Shown: positions 22,060 to 33,890, counted from the stretch's first letter. The stretch: 64,000 nucleotides of DNA from Armigeres subalbatus (GCF_024139115.2 NC_085140.1:51981907-52045906); one strand, 5' to 3'. The notes: a model not told the origin generated them from the sequence alone. Made by a program: numbers and translations.

Positions 22060-24822
22060 TACACACCCACTGACGACAATTAACATCGCCGTGACACTTC
22101 TTGTTTGATATATGATGTGTTGACCAAGTGTAATATTTTGGAAAGGTAAGATGTTATGCAAATTTACGTTTATTTTGATGCACATATATGGTCGGAGCAT
22201 ATAAATAAACGCAAACATAAACGAACGCTCTGTAATTCGAAATTTAAATCCATTTAAAATTACATTATCGTGTAAAAATAAAGAAGATTTAATTATAATT
22301 TATAATTTTACTTAAAATAATATTTTACATGTCGTTTTATTTTTATTATTTTTTTTGTGTTAAATAGAAAAAATTAGCGAATTCAAAGAAACGATCAACG
22401 ATTGTTATTCGAAACATTCATAGTGCTAAACTTCCATACTTTTAACGCTCTAACATCCTATCTATCCTTAATATATATTATCATAGTTACATTCGTACTT
22501 GTGTCAATACTACAAGTATACAAGCACATAATCTGGGCCGAGTGAGCCTCTAGCAACAGACGCATTTTATTATCATCCTACACTTTAATAACCCATCAGC
22601 ATTCCATCCATGGCAGTCGAACCGATAACACGAAATAGGATTACAAACACCTTAAGGGTAATTGATAATTATGATGGTCGTCGTTCGGATCAAGTCCATT
22701 ACAACCTTCCCAGACCTGTCCCCGTTTTACCGTTTGCCGTCCCCAGCCATCGACCGCAAAAGGGTTAAAAGGAGTGACACCATTAAGCCCATTGCTTCGC
22801 TTTGTGGAGTAACACCTACACCGATGATAACAACTGCCGGTATTGCTTCCGAGAAAACCCATCCTGCATGGTTGGGAAGTTGCAACTCATAGCACGGCCG
22901 GCCGCCGGAAAAGCTGAGCCCTTCCAATAACATTTGAACAACGGCGAATGGGGTGGTGGCGGTGGCGGCAATGCTGACGATGAGATTCTTGTGTTTATTT
23001 TTCGTCTTTATTGCTGATTCTGCCACGATGACAACACCGTTCCACAGCGTGTTTTGATCCGAGCTCATCTTCCGAGACGACGACACGAGAGAGCATCTGG
23101 GCTGGGCGGAACTTTGGAGCTGGCAGAAAACAACGCGTCGTACCGTGTCCGCAGGCAAGGAGAGCGCAGTGTAATTAGGGCGCAAATTAAATTTCCCTTC
23201 ACTCATGCGACAATGGAGCTGGAGACCGGGCTTCCATCTTGGACATCCCTACATTTACAGTCTATGCGGTGACAAGCGTCAAATGAGCCATCAGAGATTT
23301 GTCATCGATGATAAAAGTGGCAGCAGCGTAAACTTTTCGCACCAACCAACAACGTGTCGGAGAAAGTGTTTGCATGTTTTGCGTCCCTTATTCATATTTT
23401 CTTTCTGCGGTGTGGGTGTTTACGCCTAAGCCATGAGCGATTGGAGGAGCTTTGAAAATAAGGGTCATATCTCGGAGAAATAGTTCTCGTATGTATTGTC
23501 CAAACAATAAAATAATGGAAATTATCGTTTCTGAATATGTAATTCCAGGTGGTGGCATGTTTTCACAAAAGCTCAAAATTTTCTTGGAAATTTCAAAAGA
23601 ATTTTTCATAGAAGTTTAAAAAAATCTTTTAAATCCAAATTAGACCTTTCAAACAAATAGTAATTCCAGAGGTGAGCCAGCCAAGAGCTGACAGTTGAGA
23701 GGCTTATTAGACAATAATAGTAAATAGTAATAGGTAAAATTTGCAGATTCCCCTGAGGAGAAACAATTCCCGTGTTGAAACGTTGGAGTAAGGAGTTATT
23801 ATAGTAACGGAATAACGAACTTGGTGTATACGACAAAGTTTTTCAGGAGAACTTTTGCTACAACCCTCGCGGAGACGTATAACTTTCATTTCGTAAAGTG
23901 GAAAACATAAATTTTGCATCTCACTTCTAGGGGGATTGATCATAAGGCTGAATACCTGAATACCAAAGAAGCGCGTTGATTTACTGATAAAAAGTCTTGA
24001 AGACACATAATTACGCTCAATCACGTAATAAAGGTACTATTGATTAAACGCGCTCAAAACACGAATTTAGCCACTGTGTTATGTGGCGTAGGGTAAATAA
24101 CATTTCATAAATAATAAATAATGTCTCTCTAATTTAAAGACTGAATATTAATATACTCATTATTATTGGCATTACATCCCAAACTGGGACACTGCGGCCT
24201 CACAACTCAGTCCCATTCATTTAGCACTTTCACGGTTCTTCACTGCGAGATTTCTAAGCCAAGTTAACATTTCTGCATTCGTAGATTATGAGGCTATCGC
24301 GATGTAACTTTTTTCGCCTTTTTTTTAGTTCACCTTCAGCATGCTCTTGCTTTGTAGCCGCGCATCTTATCTCACGTCTAAAAAAGCCCCATTACCGAAC
24401 ATACGGCCAAAAATTTCATTTGGCCGAAAAGGTTATATGGCTGAAAAAGTCGTTTGACAAAAATGCCGTTTGGCCGAATAGGTCAATTGATTGAATAGGT
24501 CGTTTGGCAGAAAGGGCGATATCTCAGAAAATATAATTTCGTCGAAATTTTCATGTGGCCGGACAAGTCATATGAGCTTAGGCATTAGCATGACTTTGTC
24601 TTGGGATAAGAAACAGAACACAAAGATAATTTATCTGGATTAACTTCGGTAAGCGATACGATACATGGGATGGGATATAATTATGTGCATAGAAAATATA
24701 CTAATCGCGTTCCTTCCTGTCGAAATAGCTAGCCTCAAATTCGACCAAACACGAATCTATTATTCAATTTACCGGCCGCACAAAGTAAAATAAATTATTT
24801 CAGATGATCAAAAACACATTTC
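22060..24822. other. Non-coding, mixed region; possible conserved host sequence near 22600-23420
   Basis: 22600-23420 is less AT-rich than its surroundings. It contains a 159-aa minus-strand frame (22727-23206) beginning MSEGKFNL, which I do not recognise. It has no signal peptide and no clear splice sites, so I treat it as possible host sequence only. 24400-24560 holds another TTTGGCCGAAAAGG array, related to the ones at 1845, 16010 and 32540. Confidence 0.35.
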
Positions 24823-24978
24823 TCGCTTAACTTTTCAAAAGGACCTAAGTAACATTTTTTTTCATTAATTAATTTGAATACTGCAATCAATAGCTTTCAT
24901 GTTGTTCTGTTGATTGCGCTATTCAAATTAATTCATGAAAAAAATGTTACTTAGGACCTTTTAAAAAGTTAAGCGAGA
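24823..24978. repeat. Foldback MITE (156 bp, nearly all palindrome)
   Basis: The left arm CTCGCTTAACTTTTCAAAAGG...CCTAAGTAACATTTTTTTT is mirrored by AAAAAAATGTTACTTAGG...CTTTTTAAAAAGTTAAGCGAG, with a roughly 25-bp asymmetric centre (TAGCTTTCATGTTGTTCTG). The ends resemble those of the element at 17086-17757. Confidence 0.82.
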
Positions 24979-26277
24979 TTTGGTCGGACAGGTCATATGG
25001 ATGAAACTGTCATTTGATTCGGACGTAAATCATACGAACGTAAACATCGTCAGTGAGAGCCGAAAGCGCAAAATGAACAGTGAGAAGTAAAAAGAGAAAG
25101 GGAGAAGTGAAAAGTGCAAAGTGATTAAATTAGATAAGAAATGATGAGTAAGGAGTGATGAGCCTCTCTTCGCACTTCTCTCTAGTCACAGTGGAGAGTG
25201 AGACGACATACATCTTACTTCTCTTTTCTCATTTCTTAGTAATGATTTCTTAATTATGATTATTCGATTCACGCTTTCCACATTAACTATTGTTCAGTCA
25301 AACGACATTTATGGTGGCCGTTTAGTAAGCCACGTTTGCGGTCGTATGATTCTAGCCCAGGGCCCGATTTAGCCGGAAGGGGACCCCAAAATGTACAAAA
25401 AAGGTTGGTTTCAGGCAGAGATGCATCCTGAACAGAACATGAGTCAAGAGCGTGTCTTGGTGTTCTAAATTTTGAACTCTGAACACAGTTCAGTGTGCAC
25501 TGGGTTGGTACGCATATAATACGATCATGGTAACTAAGATTCCTTAGATTTGGAACTATGCAAAAACATACGAGCATTTCCAGATTTCTCTCCGTTAGAT
25601 GCCCACGTGTTCTATTAATAGCCGAAAAATGAGTAGCATGCCGTAGCTTGAAACATCGGTGTACATCGGTGTAAAACTTATTCGTGTCAAGTACGAGATA
25701 CTAAACTGTTGAGGTTGAAACACGTATCTTCAAAGTTATAATCAGGTGGTCTGGACTCAGGTACCAGAGTAGAAGGACGTATCAAAATTATATCAACATG
25801 TTATTAGGCTATTATTTTATAACAAAATTTGCTAGAAACTTTTTGCAGGATGTTGATAAAATATCTAAATTAATATTTTGTAAAAGAACTATACTTGGAC
25901 CAAAAAGCTTTCAAGTTTTGTTGCATGAACATATTTTGTTAGAAATTTATAACAGAATCAGATTCAAAACAGTTTACTGTAAAGTTGGAAATTTTTATAG
26001 GTCGCGATAGGTCTCCAGATTGTGACAAACAATCAGAAATATTCGTTTTTGGCTGAAAAAGATTTTTTTTTCAAGAACATGAAACTAAGCCCGCTACAAA
26101 TTAAACAACCTTTTCAAATGATATCAGCGTTGTAATATCTATGACTGAGAGACTTTTTCCTTTTTTATTGTCTTTCTTAAGGAGACTTTTAGTCCTATAC
26201 TGGGAGACTTTTCCACACCCATTTTCATTGCCTACTTGATAATACAACTAGATAATTGCAACTACACAGAAAAAAAC
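24979..26277. other. Non-coding; GA-rich patch and partial foldback copy
   Basis: 25060-25145 is a GAGAAGTGAAAAG-type purine-rich patch like the start of the tract at 59430. 25682-25790 is a partial copy of the 3096-3337 foldback family (GTACGAGATACT, then GAAACACGTATC). No gene is supported. Confidence 0.5.
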
Positions 26278-26570
26278 CCAGATTAATCCACATAGCGTTG
26301 GTGGTGCCTTTCTCGCATTTAGTTAAGACACCAACCTTATATAGGGTATATATGGTCCGATGTACCATTTTCTTCGTAACTCTTAAACACAATGACCGAT
26401 CATTATCAAATTCAATAGCGATCAACAAGGCTTTGTCCCCTGTCGAATAAAACTTGTTGCGAGAAAATCGGTTAAGGATTACTATACGAAAAGTTGTCTA
26501 ATGTTTTTTTATAGCTTTTGTGCACACACATACACACATACATACACACATACACATACACATACACACA
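26278..26570 (+). repeat. Dispersed repeat family A, copy 2, left part
   Basis: It matches 16379-16660 up to the AC tract, starting CCCAGATTAATCCACATAGC. The AC/ACAT tract (26522-26570) ends exactly where the R1-clade LINE begins (GGGGCAGCAGGG). The right part resumes at 29391. Confidence 0.88.
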
Positions 26571-26785
26571 GGGGCAGCAGGGACTTTGTCCAAGGGCTTG
26601 ACGACCCCTCCCCATGGCCACTGCGAGTTAGACCGGGACCATCGTCCCTAACCCCTAATCCCAAGGCGTCAAGCGACCCGTGCCGAGGGGATGCATGGCC
26701 AGGGGGGTGAAATAATAAGCTAGGCCTTTAACGGAGCCTGTGGGGTACCTGGGCACCCTCCACAGTAATTGTCCCTTACCGCGTC

Positions 26786-28443
26786 ATGCTGGGCTCTGGC
26801 GTGGTGGACCTCTTTTCCCGAGCAACTCGTGGGACCAAAATGGAAAACCAAGTCAATTCTTCAATTAGTGGTAGTAGTGTAGGCGACAACCCCTTCGCAA
26901 GAGGTGGGTTGTTCAGGTCTCCGCCTAGGAGGCCAGAGGCAATAGTCGGCAGCTCAGTGCGCAGCGCCAGCGTGGGTCACTCAACCTTCCTCTCGGCTAT
27001 AAAAACGCCGGAAGGGGTTATTGACGGCCCATGGCTTGTGAAGGCGATGAACCGCAAACGCGATGGGCTTTCGGCCTTCGAGGTGGCGACGGAACAGCTG
27101 GACGCCATCATCGACTTTGCGTCATCGAAGCATAATATCAGCAAGGACCTCAAGAGGAGCTTGCAGAAACTTCGAAAGTCGATGCTGGACGCCAAGCTGG
27201 AGAGGGCGGTCGGGACGGCCAAGTGTAAACCCGTGAAATCGGTGGAGTCGAGGTCTACCCAGACTGAGGCCCAAGGATTCGCGGACTCGGGCAAGGTCGA
27301 GTCGACCGAAGGCGTGCCAGCTAAGACGGTTTTGCCAAAGTCTACCCAGACTGAGGCTCAAGTATTTGCGGGTACGTCGGGAGTGACTACTCCAACGGAG
27401 CAGACACAAAACAGGGAGACAGTCTCCAGGGGATGAGCTCCCATGAGGCCGCTCCAAAACGCGGAGGGTTATTATCCCGAACAAGGTTACTGGGGCTGGG
27501 AAGCTGAACCCCGGTCAAGTACCTCCAAAACCGGGGAGGAAGGACCTGGAAAGGTCCGTCCACTCAAACAAGACGGTGGTAAGGGGTTACGGCAGGCTGA
27601 AAGTTCTCAGCCGCACCAGACCAGGAAATAGAGGGAATGACGCCTCCTGGACCCTGGTCAAGAACAAGAGGAAACCGAAGACGTCAAGGGCCGAAAAGAA
27701 GGCCCAGGCGAATGAGGGTAGCAAGAAGTCTAGGGTAGGCGCCAATCGCTCCAGGGGCGATGCCCTAGTCATCACGGCGGACGAGGCTAAGTACTCGGAT
27801 GTTTTGAAGGCGATGAGGAGTGACGTCAAGCTCGGTGAACTCGGCGCCGACGTACGTCGAATAAGACGTACCCGGATGGGCGAGATGATACTCGAGCTGA
27901 AGCGGGGCGTCTCGCAAAAGGGCGCCGCCTACAAGAAGTTGGCGGAGGAGGTCCTAGGCGAGACGGTCAAGGTGAGGGAGGTGAATCTAAGGGTTAAAGA
28001 CCTGGACGAGATCACTGAAGTCGAAGAGCTCGTCACGGCACTGCGGCGACAGTGTGAAGTGGAGACGCCCACCGCAGCCGTTCGGCTACGGAAAGGTCCG
28101 GCAGGGACGCAGGTAGCATTGGTTCGGCTATCTGCAGCGGACGCCTCCAAGGTAGTCAAGTTAGGGAGCGTCAAGGTGGGATGGTCGGTATGCCCTGTGC
28201 GCATATACGAGCAACCCGAAGTTTGCTTCAAGTGCCTGGAACCGGGGCACAAGCAATGGGACTGCAAAGGCCCTGACAGAAGCAATCTCTGCCGACGCTG
28301 CGGATTGAGGGACATAAGGCACAATGCTGCACGAACCCTCCCAATTGTTTGATTTGTTCCAGCAAAGCTGTGAACAGCAAGCACCCATGGGGGCCTCGAT
28401 GTGCCCGGCGTTTAAGCGTGCTGCAAAATCAAAGTGCAGGTAA
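26786..28443 (+). pseudogene. R1-clade LINE ORF1 (gag-like), frameshifted
   Basis: The N-terminal part (26786-27436) is hydrophilic, with repeated S(R/K)STQTEAQ blocks and a GTSGV...TQNRE end. Frames then shift, and from about 27630 to 28305 the frame reads through a conserved domain (DVRRIRRTRMGEMILELKRG and VKVGWSVCPVRI). The zinc knuckle follows: CFKCLEPGHKQWDC, then CRRCG with GHKAQCC one frame over (a 1-base indel near 28307), then CLICSS...KHPWGPRC, and PAFKRAAKSKCR ending at TAA 28441-28443. Three CCHC-type knuckles are typical of R1-clade ORF1, an RNA-binding protein of the retrotransposition particle. At least three frame breaks make it non-functional. Confidence 0.82.
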
Positions 28444-29009
28444 AGCAGCTGGCTTGCTCGGCTTCGCCCGAGTGTTTGGTGTGCGCAGGTTTAGAGGAAA
28501 CGGCGGAACACGTGTTGTTCGTGTGCTCACGTTTTCGCGCAATGCGTGACTACATGCTTGCCACATGTGGTCTGGACACTACCCCGGACAACCTAGTTAG
28601 GAGGATGTGTAAAGATGAAGTTGGCTGGAACGCCGTTTTATCGGCTATCGCCCAAATCGTCTCGGAGCTACACAGAAGGTTACGCGTGGACTCAAGGATG
28701 GCTAGTTCAGGCGCAAATAAGAGGTGGTCCAAGGGATCGGAGTCGGCTTCATGGGTCATACCGGTGGTCATGCTCTGTGGTCGAACTCGATCCTTTTATC
28801 GAACAAGTGGCCGCGCGAAGAACAACATGGTATCGTCGCTTTCGCGGCGTCGGTCAACCAGGCGGGTTCCGAGCCCGAGGACGGAAAGGGGTCCTCGTCA
28901 AGGCTGGGGCAGGCGTAGGCCTCGCGTCGGCAAGTCCCTCTGTGTGCTGGCGAATAGGCCCTATCGCAGAAAGGTCAATTTGGGGTGCACGCGGCATCAT
29001 CATTCTTGA
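28434..29009 (+). pseudogene. R1-clade LINE ORF2, C-terminal remnant
   Basis: This picks up at MQVKQLACSASPECLVCAG (the first codon is GTG) and runs through ETAEHVLFVCSRFRAMRDYM, the conserved C-x2-C...H...C zinc-binding tail of R1-clade ORF2 proteins, then MCKDEVGWNAVLSAIAQI. Everything upstream (apurinic endonuclease and reverse transcriptase, usually around 900 residues) is absent. The remnant overlaps the ORF1 stop, so the deletion joins the ORF1 end to the ORF2 tail. The protein after about residue 100 is probably read-through of the 3' untranslated region. Confidence 0.8.
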
Positions 29010-29390
29010 TACCAGTCGTGCAGAGGGAAGCAGGCGCGAAGTCGACCCTGCCCACCTTCCGAGGACATAGGGCGTGGTAAGGCCACCTGGAAAGCCGGCA
29101 ATGCGCTGGCACGATACCATGGTGTTCTTCTAAAAAGCGAGTCACGATGTTCGATGCTGCAAGGTCACGCAGCTAACCTCGAGGGTGCGTCATGCACTGG
29201 CCCCCTTTGAAGCATTACTTTCTGGTTGTACCGAAGGGACGATGGGCTTGGCGGCAATGGAAACGGTTTAGCTGGTCGGGGATGCAGCCCTGCCTCCCTC
29301 ATTGGAGGTGGCCCCTAACCCAGCACTTCCTGGTCAACCCAGGATGTCTGTTGAGCAGATTCCCCCTCCATTGTTTAGGAAGAAAAAAAA

Positions 29391-29556
29391 CATACACACA
29401 TACATACACACGGACAGACAGACATGTGCTCAGTTTGTCGTGCTGAGTCGATTGGTATATAACACTATGGGTCTCAGAGGCTTCTATAAAAAGTTCGTTG
29501 TCGGAGTGAAATGATAACCTTTCGGTACAACTTCGTTGTACGAGAAAGGCAAAACG
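29391..29556 (+). repeat. Dispersed repeat family A, copy 2, right part
   Basis: It continues copy 2 after the LINE: ACACACGGACAGACAGACAT, GAGTCGATTGGTAT, GGTCTCAGAGGCTTCTATAA and the terminal CGAGAAAGGCAAAA, parallel to 16640-16800. Confidence 0.88.
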
Positions 29557-29573
29557 AACATTGGCTCCTCTAA

Positions 29574-30349
29574 CCCAAGTAACAATTTCCATGCTTCTTG
29601 GATTTATTGAGTTCTTATAGCGGATTTATAATAGTAATCACCATAGCTAGCTGCTTAGTTATATTGTCACTCTTATTGCTATCAATAAACCTTCTATAAA
29701 TATGCTGAAAAGGGTTCAAACGTCAAACGCCTATTGACTTTATGAGCAGCACTGCGGTTATAAATCCTATTTTCAAAGCTCGAATGAAGCCACTATTTAT
29801 GGTCGTAATGTGGTCAAATAAATAACCCTAATAAGAATATTTGCATTGCAAATAGTTTATAACGGTGTTTAATAAAAGCAACATTTTTCTGATCGAATTC
29901 TCTGATGGCCATATTGGAAACGGAGAAGCGTTTTCAAGTCAGTGAAATTTTTCACTGAAATTCATAATTAGACGATGTTTTCATCGCGTGAAATACTTTT
30001 TTGGTAATTGATTTTCGTTACAAATATATTGAGGTGGATTATCGACAAAGTCAGCAGCGATTTATGATAATGCTGTTATAATTATTTTGCATTTTTTGTC
30101 CAGAGCTACATCATTTTGAGGGCGCATGATGTTCGATCCTAATTTTTCACTACCTTTCACAATGAAATCGAACGCGCAGCTAACAGGTTTATAGTGGTTA
30201 TCTAGAGAGGGCCACTTGGCCATATCTTACTCTTATAGTGGTCATCAGAAGGTTGCCGTTTAAAACTTAGTTTTATTGTAAGATCTTACAATTTGATCTT
30301 GAAAACCATTCGTAGAGAGGAATAAAACTTGAAATGTTACTTGGGAAGT
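29574..30349. mobile_element. Candidate non-coding element with CCCAAGTAACA ends
   Basis: The left end CCCAAGTAACAATTTCC and right end (inverted) TGTTACTTGGG are 776 bp apart. The same terminal motif borders the MITE at 50419-50563. The terminal match is only about 11 bp and I could not confirm a target duplication, so this is tentative. It has no coding sequence. Confidence 0.4.
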
Positions 30350-30605
30350 GTGATGCACTCTACTTTTATAACGTGGTTAATTCTCTTTGAATTAAAAGTC
30401 AAGGCTACCGTGCAAGTATTGATCTTAATTTGAGAGTGTTTTTAATCTGTCAGTGATTTAAAATTGAAAGTGTTTCCTTTCAGCTATAAAACATTAAAAC
30501 TGTCAAATCAATTGAATACACTTCTAAAAAATTCGTATACTCAAATCAGAAACGTCATGTAGCAAACTAATAGCATTCATCTGTGCTAAGTCTAAGTCTG
30601 TGAAA

Positions 30606-30909
30606 ATGGGATCACAGGCGGGTAAAAATAACTCGGACAATATACTACAGCGCACTTTTAAGGTAAGTCGTCATTTATAATCGAATGTCTAGATGCCGGC
30701 ATGACTAATTGTTTGCTTCGTTTCAGACAGGAAATCTCGCTCCATTCGCATGCGATTGTGATGGCAAAACTGAACAAACAACTGCAGCGGCAGCGATCAC
30801 CCAACCTGCAATTTCGGCCGTCAGCATATTGGGAAGGAATTATGGGAAACAGCAGCTACATCCTGGACATCTGTGCTTTGTTAACTTTTACACAGAACTC
30901 TTGAAATAA
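30606..30909 (+). CDS. Small two-exon gene candidate, 79 aa, function unknown
   Basis: Exon 1 (30606-30662) is 19 codons from an ATG in good context (GAAAATGG). It ends at AAG followed by the consensus donor GTAAGTCG. A 64-bp intron, typical for mosquitoes, ends in TTGTTTGCTTCGTTTCAG with a plausible branch site (CTAAT). Exon 2 (30727-30909) continues in phase 0 for 60 codons to TAA, directly followed by AAAATAAAAT, a polyadenylation-like signal. The protein starts MGSQAGKNNSDN, so Gly2 could be myristoylated (a weak PROSITE-type match). It has an ACDCDG segment, an Ala-rich stretch and ends NFYTELLK. There is no signal peptide or membrane segment. I do not recognise the family. Unlike the other short frames here, it has every gene signal in the right place, but a transposon-derived origin is possible. 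Confidence 0.55.
30663..30726 (+). other. 64-bp intron of the small gene
   Basis: Donor GTAAGT, acceptor TTTCAG preceded by a T-rich tract. The length is close to the mosquito minimum, and it joins two blocks in the same phase. Confidence 0.55.
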
Positions 30910-31299
30910 AAATAAAATATAATTGATATGGTGTAAAATAAAACCAAAAAAAATATTACATAAAGTTTTCCAATATCATTCTAACTAAAACTACTAAAAA
31001 TTGCAAATGAAAATTACTTTTCAACAATTTAAAAGTATTCGCACTTTCATTGACAGGTCTACAATTTATTTTTAAAAGTTCATACTTTTAATTTCAGATA
31101 TGAAAACCAGCTTATGATTCGAAAGTTGATAAACTTTTGTTTTGATATTCTGCGACTCTCTACGAAAAAGAACCAACGAAACTTTTTATTTTAACCAACG
31201 GTTTTTTTTAATTTGATCAACGTATTTTTTTGTGTGTAGGATCATTTTTTTTTTATTAATATATTTGTCGTTGCATTAAAACGAATTGATAATGTGCAA
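30910..31299. other. AT-rich spacer
   Basis: A run of AATAAA-like words after the small gene (30906-30960), then AT-rich sequence. Nothing else is seen. Confidence 0.4.
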
Positions 31300-32340
31300 T
31301 TTTCTAACTGAAAATCCATCCAAAAGCCCAAAAGAGTTCCGTTCGGAAGTCCAAAAAATTCGATTCGGAGGAGAGGCATGATAGGAAAAGGAATAATTCC
31401 GTTCCAAAGAATTCCAAAGAACCGAACGAACAATTTTTGGTCTCCGAGCTCTTTTGGGCTTCCGAACCGAAAACTTTTGTGCTTCCGAACCAAATTCTTT
31501 ATGAATTCCTAATAGAAATCCCAGAAATCGTTCGGAATCCCTAAAAGGATATAGGTTCGATATCCCTTGTACAGAAACAGAAAAAGATTCCATTCAGATC
31601 TGGGCTCAACTCGAAAATCCAGAAGTATTCCTTTGGAAAGTTTAAAAGGACTCCGTTCGAAAGTGCAAAATAATTTCGTTCGGAAGCCCAAAAGATTACG
31701 TTCGAATTCCATCCGAATCCCTCCTGAATTCGGTTCAGAAGCCCGAAGAATCCTGTTTTGGAATCCCAACAAAATTCCGTTCAGAACCATAAAACGATTC
31801 TATTAAATCCCCTGTCCAGAAACAGAAAAAGATTCCGTGCAGAATCCCCGAAGAATTCAATCCGAAGTCCAAAATTATTCATTTCGAAAGTCAAAACGAT
31901 TTCTTTCGGAAGTACAGAAGGATTCATTTCAAAAGTCGAAATCTCAAAGAAATTTCTTTTGTAAACCCAGAAGGATTACGATCGGTAGTTCACATAATTC
32001 TGTGCATAAACATCTTTTGGGCTTCCCAACGGAATTCTATTGGGCTTTTGAACAGAATCATTTGGGGTTTCCAAATGGAATTATTTTAGGATTCTGAATG
32101 GAATCTTTTTGGGCTTGCGAAATAAATCAAGAAAGATTTCGTCTGGAATCTTAAAAGGATTCTGTTCGGAATTACAAAAGAATTCCGTTGGCTTCTTGAA
32201 AGACTTTGCTTAAAAGTTCAAAAAGATTCCGATCGGAAATTTTATAGAATTCCGTACGAAATCTCAACAGAATTTGCTTTGAAATACAAAATGGTTCTGT
32301 TTTAAAGCCCAAAGCTTTCGAAAACAAATGTCTGTAAAAG
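31300..32340. repeat. Degenerate interspersed GAATTCCGTTCGGAAG-type array
   Basis: A decayed tandem array of roughly 24-27 bp built on AAAAGATTCCGTTCGGAAGC or its complement. The motif faces one way over about 31560-31990 and the other way near 31430-31490 and 32010-32120 (TTTTGGGCTTCCGAACG). It breaks every frame. It resembles an ancient, diverged relative of the 24-bp arrays at 1-1370 and 52360-52650. Confidence 0.6.
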
Positions 32341-33890
32341 TATGTAACTTCAATTAAAAGTCTGTATAATGTCCGTAATCTGTATGATGTCTGTAATCTG
32401 TATGATGTATGACGTCAAGACCAAATATCTGTATAAATACAGACATCTCTGTACATACATATGTCTGGCATACATGGTTTGCTTAGATACATAACGTTTT
32501 GTGGGGGCCCGTAGCTGTGCTCCCCCCGGACTCCCGCTAAATACGGCCTTGTCCGAGCCAAATGACATTTTCGACAAATTATCTATTCGATCAAACGAGA
32601 TTTTTGGCAGAATGACAATACGGCAGTATGATTTTCGGCCAAATGGCTCTTTCCGCCAAAGAACCATTTCGGCCATACGGATTTTCTGATAAATGATCTA
32701 TTCGTCCAAATGTCATTTTTGGCTGTATGTCAATTCAGGCCAAATAACTTCCGGCCAAAATGGTTTGTTTAATCAAATGGAAAATTCGACATAACAATTT
32801 TTAAGTAAAAGTAGTTTATTATAAGATGACAGGAAACGAACGTTGCGGTTCAAGAGGACCAGAAATAATGTGTCCGACAATACTGACCCTAAGGATATAC
32901 CTATCTTTTCTCTTTGCAGATCGTTGAATATTTGTTTCCTATGAGAACTTGTAAGAAACGTCCCCTGAGGAAAATCCGAGCAAAGGCCAAAATATTGCCC
33001 GAAAATCCCCATTCGCAGAATTGCTACAATACGGTGTCCCCGTGCGATTCTTAAGGAAGTCTCCTAGACTGATGGCGACCCTAACAGCACGCATGGTCCT
33101 CACAGGATAATGCAACTCATATGTGGCCGGCCAGATTCAGTCAAAAACAAGTTGCTGCAACAATTTAATCTGACTTGTGCTACTAGGGAAGGTAGGACTC
33201 GGTCCTATTGCCAGGACGAAAAGCATGTTGTCGAAAGCCGATTATTCCGTCGGACTCGAGCTTCACGTGTAGAAGGCGGTTGATTAGCCGCTCAACATCC
33301 TTGAAAACGTTATTCTTTGGTATTTGTAATGACGTGGCTGAGCCGCTAAACATCTGGAAATATTTTTTGCGGGTAGGGGAAGGTTTTTGGTTATAGGGTA
33401 TCTAATTCGACTTGACGAGCGTCGGGCGTATTCGAGGATGGAGAGATGCGGCCTCGAAACGTGTATTGTGAAGTCAAATTGTTGATTCATTGTTATCTGT
33501 TTAAATGTAAATTAAATAAATCAAAATGAGGTGGTTCATCTTCTCGGCATCATCGACCCGTATACTAGAGTTCCACTACCAGAGCGAGAGGTAGCGTACC
33601 AGTTATCGCAAGCACGCTCAAATGAAAAAAAAAGTGAGTAACTAAAGATAATGTTTTTTTCCTTGTTGGGTATTTTAATCACTGCGACTCTATTGTGATA
33701 TACCTATGACCTATTTGATATTGCTTTGTCAAGTTAACGCATTATGGCTATGTAGAGCAATCGCATCGCCTTGACTTATAGCGTTGTCCCAATTCGGTAT
33801 TATGGTTCTGATGAAATTTACTACCGTATTGGGATTTGTTCTTCAAACTTCAGAGGGTTCTATCAGCCGTTGGAGAACTGTAATCTCTTT
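32341..33890. other. Non-coding region with TTTCGGCCAAATG array
   Basis: 32345-32470 has repeats of TCTGTATGATGT. 32540-32790 is a degenerate CGGCCAAATG array. 33040-33520 is more GC-balanced and may be LINE untranslated sequence, ending AATTAAATAAATCAAAATGAGG. No ORF with recognisable content was seen. Confidence 0.45.

Larger units (their letters stand above)
26571..29390 (+). mobile_element. R1-clade LINE (Waldo/Mino-like), internally deleted, inserted in an AC tract
   Basis: It begins GGGGCAGCAGGGACTTTGTC directly after (ACAT/AC)n and ends in GAAGAAAAAAAA followed by CATACACACATAC. The target was therefore the AC-rich core of repeat family A, split into 26278-26570 and 29391-29556. It carries a decayed ORF1 (26786-28443) with gag-like zinc knuckles and, immediately after, only the C-terminal tail of ORF2. 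The endonuclease and reverse transcriptase are missing. The R1-clade Waldo and Mino families are known to insert in ACAY or AC repeats, which fits both the proteins and the site. The copy cannot move by itself. Confidence 0.85.

Noticed and set aside
22727..23206. 159-aa minus-strand frame as a gene
   Set aside because: No recognised domain, splice sites or start context; kept only as a note in the region entry.
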